This document shows positions 32,624 through 40,682 of a DNA stretch of 64,000 nucleotides, piece after piece. The notes under the pieces were generated by a model, which saw nothing but the letters and a program-made list of their open reading frames with translations, searched no databases and was not told the DNA's origin. The position numbers and the translations under genes are program-made. Origin of the DNA: Agarivorans litoreus (GTDB taxonomy: Bacteria > Pseudomonadota > Gammaproteobacteria > Enterobacterales > Celerinatantimonadaceae); NCBI RefSeq assembly GCF_019649015.1, contig NZ_BLPI01000001.1, forward strand, positions 3,405,001-3,469,000, given 5' to 3'. Position 1 is the first letter of the stretch. Each line of letters begins with the position of its first letter.

Positions 32624-34202
32624 CTTCAGCCACATTAATAAAGAGTTTTAACTTTTGACCTGGCTGTAAATAGTGGTTTTTGTTTAGGTCATTCCATTTC
32701 AATAAGTCGGTCACCGACACGTTAAATTTTTGTGCAATGCGAGACAGCGAGTCTCCGTTACGTACTTTATAAGTAACGGTTTGAATGTGGTTTTTATTGG
32801 CTTGAGATTTTTGCCAAATCACCAGCTTTTTACCCGGTTTTAAGGTGTCGGTTGGTGCCATGCTATTCCATTTTGCAATATTGCGGTGCGACACCTTATA
32901 TTTCTGCGCAATGCTCCAAAAACTATCTCCTGACTTGACCGTGTAATTTAGCTTAATGTCGCCACGAGGTTTGTTTTGTTGGCTAGCTAAACGTTGGCTT
33001 TGGCTAAGGGTGTAAGCATTTTGATTACGCGAAGATACTGGTACCAACAAATGTTGACCAATGCGAATAGTATTGCTGCTTAGCTGATTAAGCTCTCGGA
33101 TCTGTTTGCTGGTAGTGTTATAACGTTTGGCGATGACACTAAGGCTGTCACCTGACTTCACTTTATAACGCGCCCATTGCATGCGCTCTTGTTTAGACAA
33201 AGAAGCAAGGGCTACTTCAAAATTAGGCACATTTTTCTTTGGTACTAACAAGTAGTGCGGGCCATTAGGTGCGGTAGCCCAACGGTTAAAACCTGGGTTC
33301 AGTTTATGTAACTGATCAAGTTTGATATTGGCTAAATCGGCCGCCAGCGCTAAATCGATTTGGCTATAAGTATCAACTTTTTCAAAATGCGCTTGGTTGG
33401 CAATTTCAGGGATATTTAGCTGGTACTCATCGCGATGTTGCAACATTTGGCTTAGTGCCAATAGTTTAGGCACATAAGCGCGGGTTTCTCTGGGCAGGTT
33501 TAGCGACCAAAAATCAGTAGCTTTACCGGCTTTAGCGTTAGCGCGAATCGCGCGGCGAACGCGACCTTCGCCAGAATTGTAGGCAGCAAGCGCATGTAGC
33601 CAATCGCCATCAAAGTACTTATGTAGATACTCGAGGTAATCTAGTGCGGCATGAGTAGAAGCATATACATCGCGGCGTCCGTCGTACCACCAATTTTGCT
33701 CAAGGCCAAAGCGTTTACCGGTACCGGGGATAATTTGCCAGATACCTGCTGCACGCCCGTGGGAGTATGCAAAGGGTTGAAAAGCACTTTCTACGATGGG
33801 TAAAAGTGCTAGCTCCAAAGGCATTTGGCGTCGTTCTATTTCTTCGACAATAAAAAATAAGTAAGGATCGGCCCTAACTGATACACGGCGCATGTAGTCG
33901 GGGTGTTTTAAAAACCAGTTAAGTTGGGCTTGTAGGCGTTTGTTGTTCTCTGGAAGAGGAATGGCCAGTTGGTCCTCAATTCTAACCCAAACGTCGTGAT
34001 AAACCGGAGCTTGAGGTTCTGGCTCTGCTTCAGGCTGTACTTGAACCTTAGCTTCTTCAACTTTATTAGCTTGTTCTACTTTAGGTTGCTGCTCGCTAGC
34101 GTCTACAGTATTAGCATCTACTAATTGTTCAGTAACTTGAGGATTAGTGAGTTGGCAAGCGCCCAATAATAAAGAAAAAAGGCCAACAATGAGCGCTTTC
34201 AT
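32613..34202 (-). CDS. mltD: Membrane-bound lytic murein transglycosylase D, three LysM
   Basis: Lipoprotein that cleaves peptidoglycan glycan strands. Lipobox LLGAC in the first 16 residues, a Glu/Val/Pro-rich linker, then an SLT domain (about 115-250) with catalytic Glu in LPIVESAF and AAGIWQIIPGTGKRFG. Three LysM repeats follow (about residues 345-390, 417-460 and 480-525; each YxVxxGDSxxxIAxxY-like). E. coli MltD has two LysM, so one extra is present. At 529 residues it is longer than the E. coli protein (452). It sits next to gloB as in E. coli. Confidence 0.96.
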   Translation of the reverse strand: MKALIVGLFSLLLGACQLTNPQVTEQLVDANTVDASEQQPKVEQANKVEEAKVQVQPEAEPEPQAPVYHDVWVRIEDQLAIPLPENNKRLQAQLNWFLKHPDYMRRVSVRADPYLFFIVEEIERRQMPLELALLPIVESAFQPFAYSHGRAAGIWQIIPGTGKRFGLEQNWWYDGRRDVYASTHAALDYLEYLHKYFDGDWLHALAAYNSGEGRVRRAIRANAKAGKATDFWSLNLPRETRAYVPKLLALSQMLQHRDEYQLNIPEIANQAHFEKVDTYSQIDLALAADLANIKLDQLHKLNPGFNRWATAPNGPHYLLVPKKNVPNFEVALASLSKQERMQWARYKVKSGDSLSVIAKRYNTTSKQIRELNQLSSNTIRIGQHLLVPVSSRNQNAYTLSQSQRLASQQNKPRGDIKLNYTVKSGDSFWSIAQKYKVSHRNIAKWNSMAPTDTLKPGKKLVIWQKSQANKNHIQTVTYKVRNGDSLSRIAQKFNVSVTDLLKWNDLNKNHYLQPGQKLKLFINVAEVSA

Positions 34203-34264
34203 GATTTATCCATTTGCGTAAAATTCAGTGCTCAATGGTATTGAGCTAAGGCTAGTTTGGCAAG

Positions 34265-35035
34265 TCAGAAGCGGTCTTTCCATGATCTTAGGCCAGCGAA
34301 TACTGCTATCTCATTGTTTAATGGTTGTAATTCAGCCAACTCAACTGCTGCCTTAATATTTGCATTGTTGCAGCGTAAAAAGGGATTTATTGCCAATTGC
34401 TGATTTAAGCTAGTAGGCAGGCTAGGTAGACCCATTTGGCGCAGTTTACTGACTTGTTGCTGGTAGCTCAGTAGTTCATCATTATCTGGCTCTACACTAA
34501 GTGCAAATTGTAAGTTGGCTTGAGTATATTCATGCGCTGCATAAATTAGGGTGTCGCTTGGTAAGTTCTTAATTTTTTCTAAAGACTGGTGCATTTGTTG
34601 GGCGCTACCTTCAAATAACCTTCCACAACCCGCCGAAAATAAAGTATCGCCAATAAACAAGTGACCTTTGCTTAGGTATGCAATATGGTCAAGGGTGTGG
34701 CCTGGCACTTCAAGCACCGAGAAAGGCTGGTTTAAACCTTCGGGTGTGAAGCTATCTGATTCTTTTACTGCTTGATGTTTAAAGGTGTATTTAGCGTTTT
34801 TGGGAGCGTAAACTTTAGCCTGCGGATAACTGGCTAATAGCCTTTCAACACCGCCAATATGATCGGCATGATGATGAGTGATAAGTATGGCGCTTAACTG
34901 GCCGCTAATATCTTTAAGTCGCTGTTCTACCGGCGCAGCGTCTCCTGGGTCAACCACAACACAATCGTTTGAATTTGCCTCTTTGATTAACCAGATATAG
35001 TTATCATTAAAGGCGGGTATATGGATGATTTGCAT
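34265..35035 (-). CDS. gloB: Hydroxyacylglutathione hydrolase (glyoxalase II)
   Basis: Hydrolyses S-D-lactoylglutathione to lactate and glutathione, second step of methylglyoxal detoxification. The 256-residue metallo-beta-lactamase fold protein has the binuclear metal motif THHHADHIGG, further ligands in VPGHTLDHIAY and FIGDTLFSAGCGRLFEG, and the C-terminal glutathione-binding segment. Divergent from yafS with a 71-bp shared region, as in E. coli. Confidence 0.97.
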   Translation of the reverse strand: MQIIHIPAFNDNYIWLIKEANSNDCVVVDPGDAAPVEQRLKDISGQLSAILITHHHADHIGGVERLLASYPQAKVYAPKNAKYTFKHQAVKESDSFTPEGLNQPFSVLEVPGHTLDHIAYLSKGHLFIGDTLFSAGCGRLFEGSAQQMHQSLEKIKNLPSDTLIYAAHEYTQANLQFALSVEPDNDELLSYQQQVSKLRQMGLPSLPTSLNQQLAINPFLRCNNANIKAAVELAELQPLNNEIAVFAGLRSWKDRF

Positions 35036-35106
35036 TATGATATCTCTGTCGTTAAAGTCGATGACACATTATTGCTTTAACTTCAGTAGATTGGTATGGG
35101 GAATTG

Positions 35107-35823
35107 ATGAAGCCGGCGAAAATTCGTGAAGTAATTGCAAGCCCTGACTTCTGGCAAGATCTGCCATTAGGTGATTGGTTGATGGAACAGCAGCAAAGTT
35201 TGCTTGACCAACACCTGCCCGTAGCCTTTGGTTATCACATGTTAAAGCTAGGAAATTTGAGCGCTCAGTTAAACTGCCATGCCTCGATGATACGTCATCA
35301 ATTAAATGTGGCTAAACAAGGGCACTTAATTGGCTTACGTGCTCATCCCGAGCAACTACCTTTTCAAGAAAGCAGTATCGATTTATGCCTGCTAGCCCAC
35401 AGTTTAGATTTTTCGAAAGATCCCCATCAAATGTTACGTGAGGTCGAGCGAGTACTCACAGCCGATGGTTACCTGATTATCAGTGGTTTTAACCCATTTA
35501 GTTTGTTGGGGATGCGTCGTTATTTTCCATTTAGAAAGCGTGGAATGCCTTGGTCATGTCGAATGTTCACGCCAGCGCGGGTTAAAGACTGGCTAAACCT
35601 TTTGGGGTTTGAAGTACTAAATGATGAGCGTTTTGCTTACACCTCGTTTGTAAATAGTCGGCCCGCACCACAATGGTTTGAGCGCTGGGGAAAACGCTAT
35701 TTTCGCGCTACAGCATCAGCGTATTTTATTGTGGCGCGTAAACGCCGAGCACCATTAACTCCGGTTAAAAAAGCCTGGAGGGTGAAACAACGCATTCCGG
35801 TTACGTCCTCAATTAGCGGTTAG
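35107..35823 (+). CDS. yafS: SAM-dependent methyltransferase, YafS-like
   Basis: Class I methyltransferase of 238 residues, homologous to E. coli YafS in the same location (gloB-yafS-rnhA). Conserved pieces: [35 protein letters not shown] (post-II motif) and [18 protein letters not shown]. The substrate is unknown. The frame begins at TTG 35104, but ATG 35107 with GGGG five bases upstream is preferred. The last four bases overlap rnhA convergently. Confidence 0.9.
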   Translation: MKPAKIREVIASPDFWQDLPLGDWLMEQQQSLLDQHLPVAFGYHMLKLGNLSAQLNCHASMIRHQLNVAKQGHLIGLRAHPEQLPFQESSIDLCLLAHSLDFSKDPHQMLREVERVLTADGYLIISGFNPFSLLGMRRYFPFRKRGMPWSCRMFTPARVKDWLNLLGFEVLNDERFAYTSFVNSRPAPQWFERWGKRYFRATASAYFIVARKRRAPLTPVKKAWRVKQRIPVTSSISG

Positions 35824-36290
35824 GTTTGTTGCTCGTAAGCTTCATCGATTAAGTTTGCGTTATTAGTAGCAGCTTCGCGGGCGAGGTCGTCTACTCGTTC
35901 GTTTTCAGGATGTCCTGCGTGACCTTTTACCCAATGCCATTCAACTTGATGGCGTTGACAGGCTGCATCTAAGCGCTTCCATAGATCGGCATTTTTCACC
36001 TCGGCTTTTGCAGCGGTTTTCCAATCACGCTTTTTCCAGTTGTGGATCCATTGGGTAATACCTTGGCGAACGTATTGACTATCGGTAGTTAATACCACCT
36101 TACAGGCTTGGGTTAGGCTTTCTAGGCCAATAATGGCAGCTAGCATTTCCATCCGGTTGTTGGTGGTTAGTCGGTAGCCTTGGCTAAGCTCTTTGCGATG
36201 TGCTTGGTAAACTAATAATGCGCCATATCCACCAGGACCTGGGTTACCTAAACATGAGCCATCGGTAAACAAGTGGACTTCTTTTGCCAT
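35820..36290 (-). CDS. rnhA: Ribonuclease HI
   Basis: Degrades RNA in RNA-DNA hybrids. The 156-residue protein keeps the D-E-D-D active site: Asp in [16 protein letters not shown], Glu in [10 protein letters not shown], Asp in TTDSQYV and Asp in [12 protein letters not shown], plus the basic handle ([10 protein letters not shown]). Divergent from dnaQ with only 51 bp between them, the arrangement known from E. coli with overlapping promoters. Confidence 0.98.
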   Translation of the reverse strand: MAKEVHLFTDGSCLGNPGPGGYGALLVYQAHRKELSQGYRLTTNNRMEMLAAIIGLESLTQACKVVLTTDSQYVRQGITQWIHNWKKRDWKTAAKAEVKNADLWKRLDAACQRHQVEWHWVKGHAGHPENERVDDLAREAATNNANLIDEAYEQQT

Positions 36291-36341
36291 ATTTTTGTTA
36301 AACTTGCTGGATTATCTGCTTAGTGTCGCACAGGAGTTGTT

Positions 36342-37118
36342 GTGAACCAATCCAAGAGCCATCGCTTAATTGTATTTGATACTGAAACCACCGGTATGAA
36401 TGATAGTGGCGGACCTATCTACCAAGGACACCGTGTTATTGAAATTGGTTGTGTCGAAGTTATCGATCGAAAGCTAACCGGTAATACCTTTCATGTTTAT
36501 ATCAACCCTGAGCAGTTGATAGATGAAGAGGCGATTCAAGTTCACGGTATTACCGATGAATTTGTCGCAGATAAGCCTTTATTTAGAGATATTGCCCATG
36601 ATTTTGTTGAGTTTATCCGTGGTGGCGAGTTGGTGGCACATAACGCAAACTTCGATATTAGCTTCCTAGATCACGAGTTTGAGATGATGTCGCGCACCTT
36701 AACTAAAGCGATGCCTAAATGTGCCGATATCTGTACTATCACTGATTCATTATTGGTGGCGCGGCGTGGTGAATACAATAAACGAGAAGTGCAATTAGCT
36801 GGCAATAAGCCCTTACCATCGCGTAAGAACTTAGATTCTTTAAGTGACTATTATGGTGTAGATCGCACATCACGTACCTACCATGGCGCATTATTGGATG
36901 CCGAATTGCTGGCCGACGTTTTCTTAAAAATGACCGGTGGCCAAAATAAGTTAAATTTAAAGCAAAAGGGCAGTGGGGATGGAGTTGGCGTGCGTTTGGT
37001 TGATTCTAATCGAGCCCCTCTAAAAGTGGTACGTGCCACAGAACAAGAACTCAACGCACACCAAGAGCGCTTGGATCTTGTTGAGAAAAAGGGAGGCCAG
37101 TGTCTCTGGCGTAACTAA
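36342..37118 (+). CDS. dnaQ: DNA polymerase III epsilon subunit (proofreading)
   Basis: 3'-5' exonuclease of the replicative polymerase. Exo I DTETTGM near residue 14, Exo II HNANFDISFLDHEF, Exo III HGALLDAELLADV; C-terminal alpha-binding segment ERLDLVEKKGGQCLWRN. A beta-clamp motif candidate, QNKLNL, takes the place of E. coli QTSMAF. GTG start at 36342 after AGGAG. At 258 residues it exceeds E. coli (243), mainly by a 12-15 residue insertion around 140-155 (EYNKREVQLAGNKPLPS) between Exo II and Exo III. Confidence 0.96.
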   Translation: MNQSKSHRLIVFDTETTGMNDSGGPIYQGHRVIEIGCVEVIDRKLTGNTFHVYINPEQLIDEEAIQVHGITDEFVADKPLFRDIAHDFVEFIRGGELVAHNANFDISFLDHEFEMMSRTLTKAMPKCADICTITDSLLVARRGEYNKREVQLAGNKPLPSRKNLDSLSDYYGVDRTSRTYHGALLDAELLADVFLKMTGGQNKLNLKQKGSGDGVGVRLVDSNRAPLKVVRATEQELNAHQERLDLVEKKGGQCLWRN

Positions 37119-37123
37119 ACTTG

Positions 37124-38377
37124 ATGATAAATAAAATTTTGTGGTTGTTGTTATGTGTGATGATACCTGTGCAAGCATCAACTGTATTCGAAAATCGAGA
37201 CATTCCTTTAATCGATAACCGCTTTCGCCTCGATCAATCTATTGATAAGGCCACTTTTCTTCTCTATCGCTCACCTGGTTCTCCAGCCGCTATTTTAGTG
37301 CGCCCCGATGGTAGTAAGATTTACGCTTGGGATGTACCACAAAACGTGAGTTGGTTAGAAACTGACGAGTTGGACATTGTGACCATTGAAAATCCGATGC
37401 GAGGCCCTTGGCAGGCAGTGGCTGAAAACAAAGGCCGTAACCGCATTCGTATTCTCAGTGATATCGACTTAAGCGTTGACCCGATCCCTCATCAACTCTA
37501 TCAAGGAGAGCGTTTGCGTGTAACGGCGCGCCTAAGTAGTAAAGGGGAGCGGATTGACTTAGAAGTCATGCTACAAGAAGCACTAATGAATGTTGCATTG
37601 ATGCGCCAGCAATTGCTCGAAGACCAAACTGTAGAAGTGCGTCGCGATGAGTTAGGTAAGTTTTTTGATAATGGCAAAGATTATGATGAGTATGCCGACG
37701 ATGGCGTGTTTACTACTTTTATTAAGCTAGAAGCCCGCCCTGGCAAGTATGAAATGATTGTCAGTACTTTAAATCAGGTTTTTACGCGAGCGCAAATCTT
37801 CCCTGTGTTGATATATCCCAATCCTATAGAAATAAAGGTTATGTCGCCTAAAGATGAAGAGCGTCAAGCACGGATGGCTTTGGTGATAGATACTGACGAA
37901 ATTAGGCCTGAGTCAGTGGTTATCAGCGGTAAAGTTTATAATAACGTTGGTTGGGAGCAGGACTTTCAAACTTATGCTGAGAGTGATGAGTTTACCGTAG
38001 ATCTTCCTACGCCTACCGAGCAAGGGCGCTACCGAGTGATGGGGACATTGTTAGCCACCACTATTCAAAATCGCGAAATTGTTATCGACTTGCCTGAGGA
38101 AGACTTTGTGATCCTTCCTCCGCCGCCACCGCCTCCAGCGCCAGTAGTAATAGAAGAGGTGGTTATTCCAGAGCCAGAAATGTCGCTGTGGCTAGTTATT
38201 TTACTTTATGTCTTTGGATTTTTGCTGTTAGCAGGTGCTGCCTTTGGTTTCATATGGTGGCGAAAACGTAAGGCCTTTGAGGCGGCATTAAAAGGCGCTA
38301 GAGAAGCGACTACAGCGGAACTAAGCCCAGAGCCTAAAATGGATGAAGCCAGTAGCTTAAAGATGCCGTCGGAATGA
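37124..38377 (+). CDS. TIGR03503 family membrane-anchored periplasmic protein
   Basis: Matches my recollection of the TIGR03503 family of Vibrio/Alteromonas-type bacteria; function unknown. The 417 residues start with a signal peptide (INKILWLLLCVMIPVQAS), followed by a beta-rich periplasmic part resembling von Willebrand-adjacent or Ig-like sandwich segments. A Pro run (PPPPPPPAP near 340), a single C-terminal membrane helix (LWLVILLYVFGFLLLAGAAF) and a basic then acidic cytoplasmic tail complete it. TTG 37121 is an alternative start. It lies 5 bp after dnaQ and is probably cotranscribed. Confidence 0.8.
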   Translation: MINKILWLLLCVMIPVQASTVFENRDIPLIDNRFRLDQSIDKATFLLYRSPGSPAAILVRPDGSKIYAWDVPQNVSWLETDELDIVTIENPMRGPWQAVAENKGRNRIRILSDIDLSVDPIPHQLYQGERLRVTARLSSKGERIDLEVMLQEALMNVALMRQQLLEDQTVEVRRDELGKFFDNGKDYDEYADDGVFTTFIKLEARPGKYEMIVSTLNQVFTRAQIFPVLIYPNPIEIKVMSPKDEERQARMALVIDTDEIRPESVVISGKVYNNVGWEQDFQTYAESDEFTVDLPTPTEQGRYRVMGTLLATTIQNREIVIDLPEEDFVILPPPPPPPAPVVIEEVVIPEPEMSLWLVILLYVFGFLLLAGAAFGFIWWRKRKAFEAALKGAREATTAELSPEPKMDEASSLKMPSE

Positions 38378-38465
38378 TTTGTGGGCGGGTTTGGCTAAAA
38401 GCTCGACGCTTTGGCTAAAACATCAGCGCTTGAACGGGTTTTTAAAGAAATAAGGTAATTCTTTG

Positions 38466-38494
38466 TTGACTCGTAATAGGCATAACCGTATTAT
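38466..38494 (+). promoter_or_regulatory. Promoter of the tRNA-Asp cluster
   Basis: TTGACT, exactly 17 bp, TATTAT, then the GC-rich discriminator CTGCGCCGC typical of stringently controlled stable RNA, 30 bp before the first tRNA. Confidence 0.85.
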
Positions 38495-38523
38495 CTGCGC
38501 CGCACCAGACGAGATGGTTCTGC

Positions 38524-38600
38524 GGAGTGGTAGTTCAGTTGGTTAGAATACCGGCCTGTCACGCCGGGGGTCGCGGGTTCGAGTCCCGTCCACTCCGCCA
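38524..38600 (+). tRNA. aspV: tRNA-Asp (GTC), copy 1
   Basis: 77 nt with CCA. Anticodon loop CTGTCAC gives GTC; acceptor GGAGTGG pairs with CCACTCC. Follows dnaQ as aspV does in E. coli. Preceding gene-free stretch 38378-38523 holds only the promoter. Confidence 0.97.
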
Positions 38601-38636
38601 AGTCTGTTTAGTCTGTGTGTAATGTTTCGATGTAGC

Positions 38637-38713
38637 GGAGTGGTAGTTCAGTTGGTTAGAATACCGGCCTGTCACGCCGGGGGTCGCGGGTTCGAGTCCC
38701 GTCCACTCCGCCA
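38637..38713 (+). tRNA. tRNA-Asp (GTC), copy 2
   Basis: Identical over 77 nt to copy 1, after a 36-nt spacer. Confidence 0.97.
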
Positions 38714-38736
38714 ACGACGAAACAATTTAATGCGTA

Positions 38737-38813
38737 GGAGTGGTAGTTCAGTTGGTTAGAATACCGGCCTGTCACGCCGGGGGTCGCGGGTTCGAGTCCC
38801 GTCCACTCCGCCA
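38737..38813 (+). tRNA. tRNA-Asp (GTC), copy 3
   Basis: Identical over 77 nt to copy 1, after a 23-nt spacer unlike the others. Confidence 0.97.
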
Positions 38814-38852
38814 GCATTAAAGTAGTAATACAATCGTGACGTTAGTATATGC

Positions 38853-38929
38853 GGAGTGGTAGTTCAGTTGGTTAGAATACCGGCCTGTCACGCCGGGGGT
38901 CGCGGGTTCGAGTCCCGTCCACTCCGCCA
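38853..38929 (+). tRNA. tRNA-Asp (GTC), copy 4
   Basis: Identical over 77 nt to copy 1, after a 39-nt spacer. A terminator follows at once, so all four are one transcript. Confidence 0.97.
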
Positions 38930-38943
38930 CTACTAAACAAGGG

Positions 38944-38965
38944 CCTCGTTAAGCGAGGTTTTTTT
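38944..38965 (+). terminator. Terminator of the tRNA-Asp cluster
   Basis: CCTCG pairs with CGAGG around TTAAG, followed by seven T. Confidence 0.88.
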
Positions 38966-39023
38966 GTGCCTGAAATTTGGGTGATTAGGCTTTAAGGTTT
39001 ACTCAAAGCCTTAATTAGTAGGC

Positions 39024-40550
39024 TTAGTCTTGATACTTATCTCTAATTTTTACAAATCGAGCAAAGTTGTTGAGCAGCGCATCCACAAGCTGAGGATCAA
39101 ACTGTTTACCGCGTTGTTGCTCCAGATACTCAATAATCTCTTGGTCATTCCAGGCATTTTTATAACAGCGTATGCTGCCTAGGGCATCAAACACATCAGC
39201 AATGGCGGTTAAACGGCCGCTAATTGGGATCTCTTCACCTTTTAAGCCTCTTGGGTAACCACTGCCATCCCATTTCTCGTGGTGCGAGCCAGCGATTTCC
39301 GAAGCAAGTTGCATTACTTCAATATTTGAGTCTTTAAGCATGTTTTCGCCAATGGCAGCATGGGTTTGCATGACTTCCCATTCCTCGGGGGTAAGTTTGC
39401 CCGGTTTATGCAGTATTGCGTCGGGAATGGCCACTTTGCCTACATCATGTAAGGGGGATGCCAGCTTTAACTGTTCAACTTTCATGGCTGGTAAATCAAG
39501 TAACTCGGCGAGTAAAACGGTAAAAAGGGCAACTCGTCGAACGTGCATGCCCGATTCTTTAGAGCGGGTTTCAACGATTTCCCCTAGGCGATATAGAACT
39601 TCTTTTTGGTTGGTGCTAATCACTTCGTTAAGCCGAATGTTTTCTAAAGCAACCACGATGTTTTCACTAAGCAAGTTAATGAAATGCTGGTCTGCTTGGT
39701 TAAACGGCGTATTCCTAGTGATATAAAATAATAAGTTGTAAGCGCTATTTTCACAGTAAATCGCTAAGGCGTTATCCTGAAATACATTGGTTTTTTGATC
39801 TATTGCTTGGCTGAATATTTTTTGCTGCGTATCAGGAAATTCTGATAGTTGCTGATGTGCTTTACTTGGGCGCTGTTGTCCTTGGTAAGCCAGTAATTGC
39901 AATTGGGCTGCATTAACCTGGTAGGCGTATTGCTCAACTTGATAGATACAGCTATCTTCTAAATTTAGTATTACAGCCAGTTGTTCTAAGGCGCCTTCAA
40001 CAAAAGTAAACAAAGCATTTTTTTCGAATATGCCGCGCGAGGCCTTAACAACTTTTTCTAGGCCCAGTTTATGTTTCTCCAGCGAACAAATATCGCGGTA
40101 AGAGCGTAAGCTTGCTCGAATTAGAGTGCGTAGTTTTTGAGAGGTGAGTTCGGTTTTGTCCTTGTAGTCGTTAATGTCGTAGTTTTCTACCACTTCATCT
40201 TCAGGCGCTTGTCCCGGCTGCCCAGTACGTAACACAATACGAACGCTTTGGTTTTTAAGTTCTTGGCGAATATAACGAACTAAACATAAACCGGCATCAT
40301 CGGTTTCCATTACAACATCTAATAGAATTAAGGCGATGTCGTTGTGTTGTGCCAATATAAGTTTGGCTTCTTGGGCTGAGTTGGCATGTAGAAATAATAT
40401 CGATTTGTTGTCAAAAACAAACTGCGACAAAGTCATGCTGGTGATGTGGTGAACTTCCGGCTCATCGTCAACAACCAATAGTTTCCATTGATCTTGCTGC
40501 TCTTGAGTTTCGGTGGCTGTGTCATCTAGTAAAAAGATGTCGTCGCTCAT
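39024..40550 (-). CDS. Response regulator with DUF3369 and HD-GYP domains
   Basis: A 508-residue REC-DUF3369-HD-GYP protein. The receiver domain (about 20-150) has the acidic pair VVDDE and phosphoacceptor Asp78 in LILLDVVM. The DUF3369 region (about 165-310, GAF-like) follows, then the HD-GYP phosphodiesterase (about 320-500) with HDVGKVAIPD, ILHKPGKL and HHEKWDGSGYP. All metal and catalytic motifs are intact, so cyclic-di-GMP hydrolysis is likely. No histidine kinase gene is adjacent, so its partner is elsewhere. It stands alone between the tRNA cluster and fadE. Confidence 0.93.
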   Translation of the reverse strand: MSDDIFLLDDTATETQEQQDQWKLLVVDDEPEVHHITSMTLSQFVFDNKSILFLHANSAQEAKLILAQHNDIALILLDVVMETDDAGLCLVRYIRQELKNQSVRIVLRTGQPGQAPEDEVVENYDINDYKDKTELTSQKLRTLIRASLRSYRDICSLEKHKLGLEKVVKASRGIFEKNALFTFVEGALEQLAVILNLEDSCIYQVEQYAYQVNAAQLQLLAYQGQQRPSKAHQQLSEFPDTQQKIFSQAIDQKTNVFQDNALAIYCENSAYNLLFYITRNTPFNQADQHFINLLSENIVVALENIRLNEVISTNQKEVLYRLGEIVETRSKESGMHVRRVALFTVLLAELLDLPAMKVEQLKLASPLHDVGKVAIPDAILHKPGKLTPEEWEVMQTHAAIGENMLKDSNIEVMQLASEIAGSHHEKWDGSGYPRGLKGEEIPISGRLTAIADVFDALGSIRCYKNAWNDQEIIEYLEQQRGKQFDPQLVDALLNNFARFVKIRDKYQD

Positions 40551-40630
40551 TCGCTATCCATTGCTTATGTTTTTCTTTTAGTTAAGTGTATTTTAGACTC
40601 AAATTCAATGCCTTGCTTCTGATACTGATA

Positions 40631-40658
40631 AAAAAAAGCGAGCTATTGTTGCTCGCTT
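40631..40658 (-). terminator. Intrinsic terminator of fadE
   Basis: On the minus strand AAGCGAGC pairs with GCTCGCTT around a 7-nt loop, then a T-run, 25 bases after the fadE stop. Confidence 0.88.
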
Positions 40659-40682
40659 ATTTTTGATTGATGAATTTTGGTA

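Noticed and set aside
38524-38929. Four regularly spaced identical repeats, CRISPR-like at first sight
   Set aside because: The repeats are 77-bp tRNA-Asp genes with cloverleaf and CCA; spacers are of unequal length and there are no cas genes.
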